DNA of 64,000 nt from Streptomyces sp. CC0208 (GCF_003443735.1 NZ_CP031969.1:7378001-7442000); one strand, 5' to 3'. Numbered from the stretch's first letter, positions 51,712 to 60,482 are shown. The notes: generated from the letters alone by a model not told the origin. Made by a program: numbers and translations.

Positions 51712-52882
51712 CCTTCGGGCGGTCGCGGTCGCCGGCGCGCAGCACACCCGCGAAGGCGACGAGACCGCCGGCCAGGACGGTCACCAGGACGAAGGAGACC
51801 ACCAGACTGGTGGCCTGGGCCAGCGTGCCGATCGCGCTCGGGGCGATCAGCCCCGAGGTGTAGGTGATCGTCGCGACTCCGGCGATCGCCAGACTGGGGT
51901 TGGGCCCGCTGCGGCCCGCGGCTGCGAAGCACAGCGGCACGACCACCGCGATACCGAGACCCATCAGCGCGAACCCGCCCATCGCCACGGCCGGATGGTT
52001 CGCGACCACGATGAGCAGCCCGCCGAGCACGGCCATGACCCCGCTCGCCCGGACCGTGCGCACCGAACCGAACCGGTCCACGATCCGGTCGCCGACGAGC
52101 CGCGCGACCGCCATGGTGAACGTGAAACCGGTGGTGCACGCGGCCGCGAGTCCGGCCGAGGTCTCCAGCTGGTCCCGCAGATAGACCGCCGACCAGTCCA
52201 GGCTCGCGCCCTCCGCGAACACCGCGCAGAACCCCACCGCGCCGATCAGCAGCGCCGACTTCGGGGGCAGTGCGAACCGGGGCGGCGGCTCCTCGTCCTC
52301 GGTGGCTTGGAGGTCCAGCACCCAGCGGCAGAAGAAGAGGCCGAGCAGGGTGAGGGTGACCGACGCGAGCGCGTGGTGCAGGCGGGCGTCCGAGCCCAGA
52401 TGTGCGGCGAGGGTGCCGGCCGCCGAGCCGATCAGGGCACCCGCGCTCCACATGCCGTGCAGGCCGGACATGATCGAGCGGCCCAGCCGGTTCTCCACCT
52501 CGACGCCGAGCGCGTTCATCGCCACGTCCGCCATGCCGGCGGTGGCGCCGTAGACGAACAGGGCCAGGCAGAGCGTGAGGAGGTTCGGGGCGAGGGAGGG
52601 CAGCACCAGGGCCAGCGTCCACAGGGTGATCAGACCGCGCAGGGCGTTCCGGGCGCCGAAGCGGTGGCTGACACTTCCCGCCAGCGGCATCGCCACGGAC
52701 GCGCCGAGCGCGGGGAAGGCGAGCGCGAGGCCCAGCTGGCCGGCGCTCACCGAGGCATGGTCCTGGATCCACGGCACCCGGGTCGCGAACGACCCGGTCA
52801 CGGCCCCGTGCACGGCGAACACGGCGGCCACGGCGTAACGGGCCCGCCGTACCTCTGCCGGCGCGTACACCACATCGCTCAT
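51671..52882 (-). CDS. MFS transporter (sugar/drug efflux type)
   Basis: A 403-residue protein with about 12 helices; SHRFGARNALRG is the motif A loop and the helix 5 region reads GLHGMWSAGALIGSAAG. ATG start. It is divergent from a ROK regulator gene 112 bases away with a perfect palindrome between them, so expression is probably controlled by that protein. The C-terminal coding end overlaps the thioesterase gene by 41 bases tail to tail. Confidence 0.88.
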   Translation of the reverse strand: MSDVVYAPAEVRRARYAVAAVFAVHGAVTGSFATRVPWIQDHASVSAGQLGLALAFPALGASVAMPLAGSVSHRFGARNALRGLITLWTLALVLPSLAPNLLTLCLALFVYGATAGMADVAMNALGVEVENRLGRSIMSGLHGMWSAGALIGSAAGTLAAHLGSDARLHHALASVTLTLLGLFFCRWVLDLQATEDEEPPPRFALPPKSALLIGAVGFCAVFAEGASLDWSAVYLRDQLETSAGLAAACTTGFTFTMAVARLVGDRIVDRFGSVRTVRASGVMAVLGGLLIVVANHPAVAMGGFALMGLGIAVVVPLCFAAAGRSGPNPSLAIAGVATITYTSGLIAPSAIGTLAQATSLVVSFVLVTVLAGGLVAFAGVLRAGDRDRPKVSPAAAAVPDRRP

Positions 52883-52930
52883 GGTCGGGCCCCTCCCGGA
52901 TCCTCGTGCTGTCCATGCTGCCGCCGTAAA

Positions 52931-52953
52931 CTATCAGGCACCCTGCCTGATAG
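52931..52953. promoter_or_regulatory. Operator palindrome between MFS and ROK genes
   Basis: CTATCAGGCA (52931-52940), CCC spacer, TGCCTGATAG (52944-52953): a perfect 10-bp inverted repeat in the centre of the 112-base divergent region, 42 bases upstream of the ROK start and 49 from the MFS start. It is ideally placed to control both. Confidence 0.75.
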
Positions 52954-52994
52954 ATAGCGCGTATTCGGCACGCGGATCTGAGAGGATTCCCGGC

Positions 52995-54266
52995 ATGCCC
53001 GCATCCCCGAGCACCGCCCGGGCCATCAACGACCGGCTCGCCCTGCGCCTGCTCCAGCAGGAAGGCCCGCTGACGGCAGGGCAGTTGAAGCAGCTCACCG
53101 GACTGTCCCGGCCGTCCGTCGCCGACCTCGTCGAGCGCCTGGCCGCCGCCGGACTGATCGACGTGGTCGGGGAGTCGGGGGAGCAGCGCCGCGGCCCGAA
53201 CGCGAAGCTGTACGGCATCGTCGCCGACCAGGCCCATCTCGCGGCCCTCGACGTCCGCACCGAGGGCGTCTCCGTCGTCGTCTCCGACCTGCTGGGAGGC
53301 GTGCTGGCCGAGGCGTCGGTGCCCATCGGCGGGGACACGGGGACCGGGCCCGCGGTCGAGCAGGCCGTCGCGCTGGTCGAGCGGGCGGCGAAGGAGGCGG
53401 GGGTGCCCGAACTCCACACCGTCGGCATCGGCGCCCCCGGCCTGATCGACCCGGCCACGGGTGAACTCCGCGACTCCGGCGGCCTGCCTGCCTGGCACCG
53501 GCGGCTGGTGCTGGCGCTGCAGGAGCGGCTCCCGGAGACCCGCGTCCACGTCGAGAACGAGACCAACCTCGCGGCGCTGGCGGAACAGCGCGACGGGGTG
53601 GCCAAGGACCGGGACACCTTCGTGCTGCTGTGGCTCGGTCACGGCACGGGCGCGGCCGTCGTCCTGGAGGGCACCCTGCGCCGGGGGGCGTCGGGCGGCA
53701 CGGGGGAGATCGGTTTCCTGCCCGTGCCGGGCACGGCGGGACTGCCGTCGGCCGTGGACTGCGAGGGGGGCTTCCACTCGCTGGCGGGCTCGGCGGCGAT
53801 CGTGGCCCTGGCGGAGCGGCACGGGCTGACGGTCGAGACGCAGGGGTACGAGCCGCTGGCCGCGAGCGTGGTCCGGGATGCGGTGGCGAGCGCCGCGTCG
53901 GTGGCGGGGGCGGGGGCGAGCGCCGCGACGGTGGCGGGGGCGAGTGCGGCGACGGCAGGGGTGGCGAGTGCCGCGACGGACTTCCTCGACGCCCTCGCCG
54001 ACCGGCTCGCCGTGGGAGTCGCCGCGGTCGTGGCCATCCTCGACCCGGGCTGCCTGGTCCTGGCTGGTGAGGTGGGCCGGGCCGGTGGGGCGGACCTCGC
54101 GGCGCGAGTGGAGCGGCGGGTCCGCCGTATGTCACCGCTGCCCACGGAGGTGCGGGCGAGCGCGCTGGGAGGAGGGGCGGTCCTGCGGGGCGCCCTGCTC
54201 ACGGCGAGGGAGAGGGCTCAGGACGAGTTGTTCGCGCCCCTCCAGGGGCGCCGGGGCCCTGCCTGA
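52995..54266 (+). CDS. ROK-family transcriptional regulator
   Basis: A 423-residue NagC/XylR-type regulator: winged helix at about 8-65 (ALRLLQQEGPLTAGQLKQLTGLSRPSVADLVERL) and a sugar-kinase-like ROK domain with VGIGAPGLIDPATGEL, VENETNLAALAEQ and GHGTGAAVVLEGTL. The usual zinc motif CxCGxxGCxE is lacking; the matching place reads SAVDCEGGFHSLAG. A 35-residue Ala/Ser/Val/Gly insertion (about 297-331) is encoded by degenerate tandem DNA repeats. ATG 52995 with GAGAGGA upstream. Likely represses the divergent MFS gene and itself. Confidence 0.9.
   Translation: MPASPSTARAINDRLALRLLQQEGPLTAGQLKQLTGLSRPSVADLVERLAAAGLIDVVGESGEQRRGPNAKLYGIVADQAHLAALDVRTEGVSVVVSDLLGGVLAEASVPIGGDTGTGPAVEQAVALVERAAKEAGVPELHTVGIGAPGLIDPATGELRDSGGLPAWHRRLVLALQERLPETRVHVENETNLAALAEQRDGVAKDRDTFVLLWLGHGTGAAVVLEGTLRRGASGGTGEIGFLPVPGTAGLPSAVDCEGGFHSLAGSAAIVALAERHGLTVETQGYEPLAASVVRDAVASAASVAGAGASAATVAGASAATAGVASAATDFLDALADRLAVGVAAVVAILDPGCLVLAGEVGRAGGADLAARVERRVRRMSPLPTEVRASALGGGAVLRGALLTARERAQDELFAPLQGRRGPA
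53885..53983 (+). repeat. Degenerate tandem repeats inside the ROK gene
   Basis: Imperfect units built on GCGAGCGCCGC(G/A), (T/A)CGG(T/C)GGCGGGGGC recur three to four times and encode the repeating ASAA(T/S)VAGA pattern. They create an in-frame, low-complexity loop in the regulator. Confidence 0.6.
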
Positions 54267-54298
54267 TCATGCGGCTCCGCCCGGGCGGGCGCGATCAG
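54263..54298. terminator. Bidirectional terminator overlapping two stop codons
   Basis: CTGATC (54263-54268) pairs with GATCAG (54293-54298) around an inner CCGCCCGGGCGG palindrome. The TGA of the ROK gene and the reverse TCA of the NmrA-like gene are inside the two arms, so one 36-base element ends both convergent genes. Confidence 0.65.
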
Positions 54299-55035
54299 CT
54301 CCCGCCGGCCCGCAGGTAGTCCTCGAACGTCCCCTTCCCCACCGCCTGTTCCGGCGCGAGATGCCCACCCGCCCGAAACGCCCGGTACGCCTTCCCGAAC
54401 AACCGCACACTCACCACCGGCCGCTTCCTTCCGGTGGCCCGCAGACAGGCACGGGCCAGATCGGCGAGCGTACGCACCTGAGGCCCGCCCATGTCCGCCA
54501 CCCGCCCCGCGGGTGCCCCCGTCGCCAACTCGGCCAGGCGCGCGGCCACTTCGGCCACCTCGACGGGCTGGTCCCGGACTCCCGCCGGTACGAACACCAC
54601 CGGCAGCCTGGCCAGTCCCCGGAACAGCGTCACGAGCAGATCGTGGAACTGGGTCGTCCGCAGGATCGTCCACCCGATCCCCGACTCCTCGATCATCCGC
54701 TCCACGGCGAGCTTGGTCCGGTAGTACGGGAACGGCACCCGGTCCACCCCGACGATCGAGATGTACACGAGATGCCCCGTCCCGGCCCGTCGAGCCGCGT
54801 CCAGCAGGTTCCGCACCGAGCGCTCGTCCCCGCCCCGCGGCGTGCTCGCGCAGTGCACGATCACCGACACCCCCGCGACGGCCGCGTCCAACCCCGGCCC
54901 GCCCTCGCGCAGATCGACCGGGTACCGCGGGCTGTGCCGGCTCAGCACCCGCACCTCGTGCCCGTCCGCCTTCAACCGCTCGGTGACGAGCCGGCCCAGC
55001 GTTCCGGTGCCACCGGTCACCAGGATCGTGGTCAT
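54295..55035 (-). CDS. NAD(P)-binding NmrA-like/atypical SDR protein
   Basis: A 246-residue Rossmann protein beginning MTTILVTGGTGTLGRLVTERL, the TGGxGxxG dinucleotide motif of atypical short-chain dehydrogenases, with YISIVGVDRVPFPYYRTKLAVE giving the usual YxxxK. It resembles NmrA/complex I NDUFA9-like sensors or quinone/NADPH-binding proteins. ATG 55035 is preceded by GAGGGG; an upstream in-frame start is rejected. Convergent to the ROK gene and divergent from the riboflavin operon. The substrate is unknown. Confidence 0.87.
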   Translation of the reverse strand: MTTILVTGGTGTLGRLVTERLKADGHEVRVLSRHSPRYPVDLREGGPGLDAAVAGVSVIVHCASTPRGGDERSVRNLLDAARRAGTGHLVYISIVGVDRVPFPYYRTKLAVERMIEESGIGWTILRTTQFHDLLVTLFRGLARLPVVFVPAGVRDQPVEVAEVAARLAELATGAPAGRVADMGGPQVRTLADLARACLRATGRKRPVVSVRLFGKAYRAFRAGGHLAPEQAVGKGTFEDYLRAGGS

Positions 55036-55241
55036 CTGTCCATCCCCTCGGGACGTCGGGCGCTCCCGGACGGACCGCCCTGTCACCCCACAGACGGCAC
55101 AGCGCCCCCGGATGTGACATCCGCCTGGTGACGGGCCGCCCGGACGCACTCTCACCAGGGAAGGAGACCCGGCGGCGGGCAAGGGCCGTCGTCACCGCCG
55201 CCGGGCCCGTCTCTACGGGTGTCCACGCACGCCGACCCTAA

Positions 55242-55257
55242 AAAGGACTAGACCATT
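55242..55257. promoter_or_regulatory. DasR-responsive-element-like sequence
   Basis: AAAGGACTAGACCATT matches the DasR consensus ACTGGTCTAGACCACT at 12 of 16 positions, with nine of ten in the GGTCTAGACC core. DasR controls N-acetylglucosamine and chitin genes, none of which are here, so the match may be a relic or chance. Confidence 0.3.
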
Positions 55258-55406
55258 ACGTCAATGGATCTGCGCCATCCGCCTGTTGGGAATCGGCCGG
55301 GAGGCCGGTCCCGACATGTCCATCGGTAGCGTCTGTGAGCCACCCCACATCCATCACCTGTATGGACGTCGATCAGGCGTGGCAGACTGGCTCTGTACCA
55401 GAAGCA

Positions 55407-55533
55407 GCGCACTCCGGGGTCGGTGAAAGTCCGAACCGGCGGTTACAGTCCGCGACCCGGCCGCTTCCAGCGGCCGGTTGACCAGGTGAAATTCCTGGAC
55501 CGACGGTTAAAGTCCGGATGGGAGGCAGTGCGC
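55407..55533 (+). promoter_or_regulatory. FMN riboswitch (RFN element)
   Basis: The outer stem GCGCACT (55407-55413) pairs with AGTGCGC (55527-55533). Inside are the invariant RFN segments: GGTGAAAGTCCGAACCGGCG, GTTACAGTCCGCGAC, GTTGACCAGGTGAAATTCC, GACCGACGGTTAAAGTCC and GGATGGGAGGCAG. It senses FMN and represses the downstream ribE-ribM-ribAB-ribH genes. The platform lies in the 149-base leader; I cannot tell whether it acts on transcription or translation. Confidence 0.96.
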
Positions 55534-55681
55534 GGCGGGCGGGCATTCGTGCGCGCCGTCGTATCCGTTCGTCCTGAGGGACGAGTGCGTCCGGCGTCGC
55601 CTCCGGTGTCCCCGCTCGTTCATTCTGTCGTCATCGACAGCCCCGGAGTCCGTGCCCCAAGAGGCAGGGAGGACCCGGGAA

Positions 55682-56287
55682 GTGTTCACCGGAATCGTCG
55701 AAGAGCTGGGCGAGATCACCGCCGTCGAGAACCTCGGCGACGCCTGTCGCTTCCGACTGCGCGGTCCCGTCGTCACCGAGGGCGCGAAACACGGGGACTC
55801 CATCGCCGTCAACGGCGTCTGCCTCACCGTCGTCGACCACGAGGGCGACGAGTTCACCGCCGACGTCATGGCCGAAACCCTCGACCGCTCCAGTCTCGGC
55901 GCCCTGGGCGTCGGCTCCCGCGTCAACCTGGAACGCCCCACCGCCGTGGGCGCGCGCCTCGGCGGACACATCGTCCAGGGACATGTGGACGGCACCGGCG
56001 AGGTCCTGGAGCGCAAGCCCTCCGAGAACTGGGAGATCATCAAGATTTCGCTCCCCGCGGACCTCTCGCGGTACGTCGTCGAGAAGGGCTCCATCACGGT
56101 CGACGGCATCAGCCTCACCGTCGTGGATGCCGGCCCCGACTACTTCACGGTCAGCCTCATCCCCACCACCCTCGCCCTGACCACGCTCGGCCTCAAGCAG
56201 CCCGGCGCCCCGGTCAACCTCGAGGTCGACGTCGTCGCCAAGTACGTCGAGCGCCTGCTCGCGAGCGGTCAGGGGGCGGGAAAGTGA
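55682..56287 (+). CDS. ribE: Riboflavin synthase alpha chain
   Basis: Dismutates two 6,7-dimethyl-8-ribityllumazines into riboflavin. The 201-residue protein consists of two lumazine-binding repeats: MFTGIVEELGEI...GDSIAVNGVCLTV (about 1-95) and RLGGHIVQGHVDGTGEV...GSITVDGISLTV (about 96-190). The GTG at 55682 gives the canonical MFTGIVEE start with AGGGAGGA 8 bases upstream. First gene behind the FMN riboswitch; stop overlaps ribM (GTGA). Confidence 0.97.
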   Translation: MFTGIVEELGEITAVENLGDACRFRLRGPVVTEGAKHGDSIAVNGVCLTVVDHEGDEFTADVMAETLDRSSLGALGVGSRVNLERPTAVGARLGGHIVQGHVDGTGEVLERKPSENWEIIKISLPADLSRYVVEKGSITVDGISLTVVDAGPDYFTVSLIPTTLALTTLGLKQPGAPVNLEVDVVAKYVERLLASGQGAGK

Positions 56288-56925
56288 ACTCCCTCAACAC
56301 CGAGGCCTTCACCCTGTTCGGCCAGCACATCCTCTGGTCGGACATGATCGGCAACATACTCGGCCTCATCGCCCTCGCCCTCGGCTGGCGGCGCAACCTG
56401 TGGAGCTGGCCGGTGCAGTTCGCCTCCGGCCTCATCCTCTTCGGCGCCTTCTACGGGCACCTCACCGGCAGCGCCGGCAAGCAGGTCGTCGTCATGGTCG
56501 TCGCCCTGTACGGCTGGTGGCAGTGGAACCGCAACAAGGGCCAGTCCGGCGACGGGCACATCGCTCCTCGCTTCGCCACCTGGCGCGAGCGCGGAGCACT
56601 GGTGGGCGCCGCCGCCGTCGGCACCGTCGCAGTCGCCCTGCTCTTCAAGGCCTACCCCAGCCTGTCCTGGGACCCCTGGCCGGACGCCTACATCTTCGTC
56701 GGCACCGTCGTCGCCATGTACGCCCAGGCCCGCGGCATGGTCGAGTTCTGGTTCGCCTGGCTCCTCGTCGACCTCGTCGGCGTCCCGCTGAACTTCGCCA
56801 ACGGCTACGCCTTCTCCGGCTTCGTCTACGTCATCTACGGCGCGCTCGTCCTGTGGGGCATGCGCGACTGGTGGCTGCGCTCGCGTGAGTCCGCGCGGCC
56901 CGTCATGGAAGGAGCGCCGGCATGA
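56284..56925 (+). CDS. ribM: Riboflavin transporter RibM (PnuC family)
   Basis: A 213-residue membrane protein of the PnuC fold with about seven helices and the WQWNRN and [20 protein letters not shown] segments of that family. PnuC itself takes up nicotinamide riboside, but its place between ribE and ribAB under an FMN riboswitch identifies it as RibM (PnuX), the facilitated riboflavin transporter characterised in Streptomyces davaonensis and corynebacteria. The GTG start overlaps the ribE stop and its stop overlaps ribAB. Confidence 0.92.
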   Translation: MNSLNTEAFTLFGQHILWSDMIGNILGLIALALGWRRNLWSWPVQFASGLILFGAFYGHLTGSAGKQVVVMVVALYGWWQWNRNKGQSGDGHIAPRFATWRERGALVGAAAVGTVAVALLFKAYPSLSWDPWPDAYIFVGTVVAMYAQARGMVEFWFAWLLVDLVGVPLNFANGYAFSGFVYVIYGALVLWGMRDWWLRSRESARPVMEGAPA

Positions 56926-58211
56926 CCGCCGCACCGATTCTGTACAGCACCGACGGGTTCGAGGACTTCGCGCTGGACCCCGTCGAGCAGGCCATCGCCG
57001 ACATCGCGGCCGGCCGCCCCATCGTGGTCGTCGACGACGAGGACCGCGAGAACGAGGGCGACCTGGTCGTCGCCGCCGAGAAGGTCACCCCCGAGATCGT
57101 CGCCTTCATGATGAGCGAGTGCCGTGGCCTGATCTGCGCCCCCATGGAGGGCGACGAACTGGACCGGCTCAAGCTGCCGCAGATGGTCGACGACAACACC
57201 GAGTCGATGAAGACCGCGTTCACCGTCTCCGTGGACGCGTCCGGCGCCCACGGCGTGACCACCGGGATCTCGGCATCCGACCGCGCGACCACGCTCCAGC
57301 TTCTCGCGAGCGGCGCCGCCGGGCCCACCGACTTCGTCCGCCCCGGCCACATCTTCCCGCTGCGCGCCAAGGACGGAGGCGTCCTCACCCGTAACGGTCA
57401 CACCGAGGCCGCCGTCGACCTCGCCCGGCTCGCCGGACTTCGCCCGGCCGGCGCGATCGTCGAGATCGCCGGCGAGGACGGCCGGATGCTGCGGCTGCCC
57501 GAACTGATCCCCTTCGCCCGCAAGCACGGCCTGACAATCATCTCCATCGAGGACCTGATCGCCTACCGCCGCAGCAGTGAGCCCACGGTCCGCCGCGAGG
57601 CCGAGACCCGGCTGCCCACCGCTCACGGCACCTTCACGGCGTACGGCTACCGCTCCACCGTCGACGGCGTCGAGCACGTCGCCCTCGTCCACGGCGAGAT
57701 CGGTGACGGCGAGGACGTCCTGGTCCGCGTCCACTCCGAGTGCCTCACCGGCGACATCTTCGGCTCCCTGCGCTGCGATTGCGGCCCCCAGCTGGACGCC
57801 TCCCTGGAGCGCATCCAGGCCGAGGGCAGGGGAGTGGTGGTCTACCTGCGCGGCCACGAGGGGCGCGGCATCGGCCTGCTGTCCAAGCTGCGGGCGTACG
57901 AACTCCAGGAACAGGGCCACGACACCCTCGACGCCAACCTGGAGCTCGGCCTGCCCGCCGACGCCCGGGACTACGGTGCCGGCGCCCAGATCCTCCAGGA
58001 CCTCGGTGTCCGCAGCCTGCGCCTGATGACCAACAACCCCGACAAGTCCGACGCCCTCCTGCGGCACGGCCTCAAGGTCACCGGGCGAGAGCCGATGCCC
58101 GTACAGGCGGGTGAGCACAACCTCCGCTACCTGCGCACCAAGCGGGACCGGATGGGCCACGACCTGCCCTGGCTGGACACCACCCCGGTGTCCACCTGCA
58201 GCAACCAGTAA
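56922..58211 (+). CDS. ribAB: Bifunctional DHBP synthase / GTP cyclohydrolase II
   Basis: Supplies both precursors of riboflavin. The 429-residue protein has an N-terminal RibB domain (about 20-215; [19 protein letters not shown] acidic loop and [16 protein letters not shown]) and a C-terminal RibA domain (about 220-415) with the zinc cysteines in [15 protein letters not shown] and the catalytic [14 protein letters not shown] overlap with ribM. Full length, both active sites intact. Confidence 0.97.
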   Translation: MTAAPILYSTDGFEDFALDPVEQAIADIAAGRPIVVVDDEDRENEGDLVVAAEKVTPEIVAFMMSECRGLICAPMEGDELDRLKLPQMVDDNTESMKTAFTVSVDASGAHGVTTGISASDRATTLQLLASGAAGPTDFVRPGHIFPLRAKDGGVLTRNGHTEAAVDLARLAGLRPAGAIVEIAGEDGRMLRLPELIPFARKHGLTIISIEDLIAYRRSSEPTVRREAETRLPTAHGTFTAYGYRSTVDGVEHVALVHGEIGDGEDVLVRVHSECLTGDIFGSLRCDCGPQLDASLERIQAEGRGVVVYLRGHEGRGIGLLSKLRAYELQEQGHDTLDANLELGLPADARDYGAGAQILQDLGVRSLRLMTNNPDKSDALLRHGLKVTGREPMPVQAGEHNLRYLRTKRDRMGHDLPWLDTTPVSTCSNQ

Positions 58212-58235
58212 GCACTTCGAGGAGAGTTCGAGAAC

Positions 58236-58721
58236 GTGAGCGGCAAGGGTGCACCGGAGCTGTCCGTACGCAACGTGGGTGACCTGCGGGTCGCCGTCAT
58301 CGCGGCGCAGTGGCACGAGAAGGTGATGGACGGACTGGTCGACGGCGCCCTGCGGGCCCTGCACGACCTCGGCATCGACGAGCCGACCCTGCTCAGGGTC
58401 CCCGGCAGCTGGGAGCTCCCGGTCGTCGCCAAGGTCCTCGCGGGCCGCGGCTACGACGCGATCGTCGCCCTCGGCGTCGTCATCCGCGGCGGCACCCCGC
58501 ACTTCGAGTACGTGTGCCAGGGCGTCACCCAGGGCCTCACCCAGGTCTCGGTGGAGACCGGTGTCCCCGTCGGCATGGGCGTGCTGACCTGTGACACCGA
58601 GGAGCAGGCCCTGGACCGGGCCGGCCTCGAGGGCTCCAACGAGGACAAGGGGCACGAGGCGGTGACGGCGGCGGTGGCCACGGCGGCCACCCTCCGCTCA
58701 GTATCTGAACCGTGGCACTAG
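58236..58721 (+). CDS. ribH: 6,7-dimethyl-8-ribityllumazine synthase
   Basis: Condenses 5-amino-6-ribitylaminouracil with DHBP to give the RibE substrate; forms icosahedral or pentameric shells. The 161-residue protein has [16 protein letters not shown], the substrate loop [29 protein letters not shown] with the catalytic His, and [19 protein letters not shown] start 24 bases after ribAB. Only 34 bases separate it from hisE. Confidence 0.97.
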   Translation: MSGKGAPELSVRNVGDLRVAVIAAQWHEKVMDGLVDGALRALHDLGIDEPTLLRVPGSWELPVVAKVLAGRGYDAIVALGVVIRGGTPHFEYVCQGVTQGLTQVSVETGVPVGMGVLTCDTEEQALDRAGLEGSNEDKGHEAVTAAVATAATLRSVSEPWH

Positions 58722-58755
58722 GTGGTCCGGGCTTACGCGTAAAGTGGGCGCCACC

Positions 58756-59028
58756 ATGTCCAATAAGACGTTCGAGGAGCTCTTCACCGAGCTCCAGCAC
58801 AAGGCCGCCAACGGCGATCCCGCCACCTCCCGCACCGCGGAGCTGGTCGGCAAGGGTGTCCATGCCATCGGCAAGAAGGTCGTCGAAGAGGCCGCCGAGG
58901 TCTGGATGGCCGCCGAGTACGAGGGCAAGGAGGCGGCCGCCGAGGAGATCTCGCAGCTGCTCTACCACGTCCAGGTGATGATGGTCGCGCGCGGGATCTC
59001 CCTCGACGACGTCTACGCCCACCTGTAA
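58756..59028 (+). CDS. hisE: Phosphoribosyl-ATP pyrophosphatase
   Basis: Second step of histidine synthesis, hydrolysing PR-ATP to PR-AMP. The 90-residue all-alpha MazG-like protein has [20 protein letters not shown] and the metal-binding [13 protein letters not shown]. The start ATG at 58756 ([10 protein letters not shown]) matches homologues; an in-frame ATG four codons earlier is less likely. Follows ribH by 34 bases and precedes hisG by 44. Confidence 0.96.
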   Translation: MSNKTFEELFTELQHKAANGDPATSRTAELVGKGVHAIGKKVVEEAAEVWMAAEYEGKEAAAEEISQLLYHVQVMMVARGISLDDVYAHL

Positions 59029-59072
59029 GCCAGTCGCCGAAACCACCCCTCAGAGCAAAGGAAGCCGACCTC

Positions 59073-59930
59073 ATGCTGCGCATCGCCGTCCCCAACAAGG
59101 GTTCCCTGTCAGGCCCCGCGGGGGAGATGCTGCATGAGGCCGGCTACCAGCAGCGCCGTGAGTCCAAGGAACTGCGGATCGTCGACCCGGTCAACGACGT
59201 GGAGTTCTTCTACCTCCGCCCCCGGGACATCGCGATCTACGTGTCCTCCGGTCAGCTCGACATCGGCATCACCGGCCGCGACCTGCTGATCGACTCCGGC
59301 GCCGACGCCGAGGAGATCCTCCCGCTCGGCTTCGCCCGCTCCACCTTCCGCTTCGCGTCCAAGCCGGGCACCGCGAACGGCGTCGAGGACCTCAAGGGCA
59401 AGACGGTCGCCACCTCGTACGAGGGAATCGTCGCGGGACACCTTGCCGACAACGGCATCGAGGCCTCCGTCGTCCACCTCGACGGCGCCGTCGAGACCGC
59501 CATCGAGCTCGGGGTCGCCGAGGTCATCGCGGACGTCGTCGAGACCGGCACCAGCCTGCGCAACGCCGGCCTGGAGGTCTTCGGCGAGCCCATCATGAAG
59601 TCCGAGGCCGTCGTCATCCGCCGCACCGGCGCCGACGCCGACGAGGCCGCGGAGTCGAAGGTCCAGCAGTTCCTGCGCCGCCTCCAGGGCGTCCTGGTGG
59701 CACGGACGTACGTGATGATGGACTACGACTGCCGCGTCGAGCAGCTGGAGAAGGCCGTCGCGCTCACCCCGGGCCTGGAGTCGCCGACCGTCTCCCCGCT
59801 GCACAACGAGGGCTGGGTCGCCGTCCGCGCGATGGTCCCCGCCAAGGAGGCGCAGCGGATCATGGACGACCTGTACGACATCGGCGCGCGGGCCATCCTG
59901 ACGACGGCCATCCACGCCTGCCGTCTGTGA
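59073..59930 (+). CDS. hisG: ATP phosphoribosyltransferase, long form
   Basis: First and feedback-controlled step of histidine synthesis. The 285-residue protein is the long HisG_L type with a C-terminal PII-like regulatory domain (about 210-285), so no HisZ partner is needed. Marks are MLRIAVPNKGSLSGPAGEML, YVSSGQLDIGITGRDL and the PRPP-binding EVIADVVETGTSLRNAGLEV. ATG follows AAAGGAAG. Sits directly after hisE; the rest of the his genes are not in the window. Confidence 0.97.
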   Translation: MLRIAVPNKGSLSGPAGEMLHEAGYQQRRESKELRIVDPVNDVEFFYLRPRDIAIYVSSGQLDIGITGRDLLIDSGADAEEILPLGFARSTFRFASKPGTANGVEDLKGKTVATSYEGIVAGHLADNGIEASVVHLDGAVETAIELGVAEVIADVVETGTSLRNAGLEVFGEPIMKSEAVVIRRTGADADEAAESKVQQFLRRLQGVLVARTYVMMDYDCRVEQLEKAVALTPGLESPTVSPLHNEGWVAVRAMVPAKEAQRIMDDLYDIGARAILTTAIHACRL

Positions 59931-59943
59931 GGGAATGCCGCAG

Positions 59944-60402
59944 ATGTCCTCCGAACCGCCCACCCTCCCCGTCACCTTCCGGCCGGGCCGCACCCGGGCC
60001 GTGCTCATCACCGCGGGTGTCGCGATCTTCGTGACGATCACGGTGATCGCTCTCCTGTTGGAGCAGCTGGGCCCCGGCGAACGCCTGAGCTTCATCGTCA
60101 CGGCGGCCCTGCTCGCCGGTGTGCTGTTCCTGCTGGCGAGGGTGAAGGTCGTCGCCGACGAGTCCGGGGTCACCGTCCAGAACATCGCCGGCCGCCGGCA
60201 TCTGGAATGGGCCGAGATCATCCAGGTGAACCTCCGCCCGGGCGACCCCTGGGTCTTCCTGAACCTGAGTGACGGCACCAGCCTGCCCGCCCTCGGCATC
60301 CAGCCGGGCATCGCGAAGCAGCAGGCCATCGCCGACGCGAAGGCCCTGCGGGCGCTCGCCGAGGCCCGCTCCACCGCCCGCTCCGACGAAGATCAGGGCT
60401 GA
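59944..60402 (+). CDS. PH-domain membrane protein (bacterial PH type)
   Basis: A 152-residue protein with two membrane helices (AVLITAGVAIFVTITVIALLL and SFIVTAALLAGVLFLLA, about 20-65) followed by a PH-like beta domain (VKVVADESGVTVQNIAGRRHLEWAEIIQV, about 70-135). This small family is common in actinobacteria and uncharacterised. The ATG at 59944 fits GAGGGA at 59928; an ATG three codons earlier is too close to it. It lies 13 bases beyond hisG and is probably co-transcribed. Confidence 0.85.
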   Translation: MSSEPPTLPVTFRPGRTRAVLITAGVAIFVTITVIALLLEQLGPGERLSFIVTAALLAGVLFLLARVKVVADESGVTVQNIAGRRHLEWAEIIQVNLRPGDPWVFLNLSDGTSLPALGIQPGIAKQQAIADAKALRALAEARSTARSDEDQG

Positions 60403-60452
60403 CTCAGGGGCTTCTCCCCTGCCGCAGTCGGCCATGTCTTGATTAATCTGTT

Positions 60453-60482
60453 GGCGGAGGCGTTTTTCCTTGCGCCTCCGCC
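60453..60482 (+). terminator. Terminator hairpin after the rib-his operon
   Basis: GGCGGAGGCG (60453-60462) and CGCCTCCGCC (60473-60482), perfect 10-bp stem with a T-rich 10-base loop, 50 bases past the PH-protein stop. Likely end of the operon. Confidence 0.7.

Larger units (their letters stand above)
55036..55681. other. Long leader/intergenic region upstream of ribE
   Basis: A 646-base gap. It contains, in order, promoter space for the divergent NmrA-like gene, a dre-like site (55242-55257), the FMN riboswitch (55407-55533) and about 149 bases of leader with small hairpins (TCGTCC/GGACGA at 55569-55584, TGTCG/CGACA near 55626-55639) before the ribE ribosome binding site AGGGAGGA (55666-55673). 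No coding region is credible. Confidence 0.7.
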
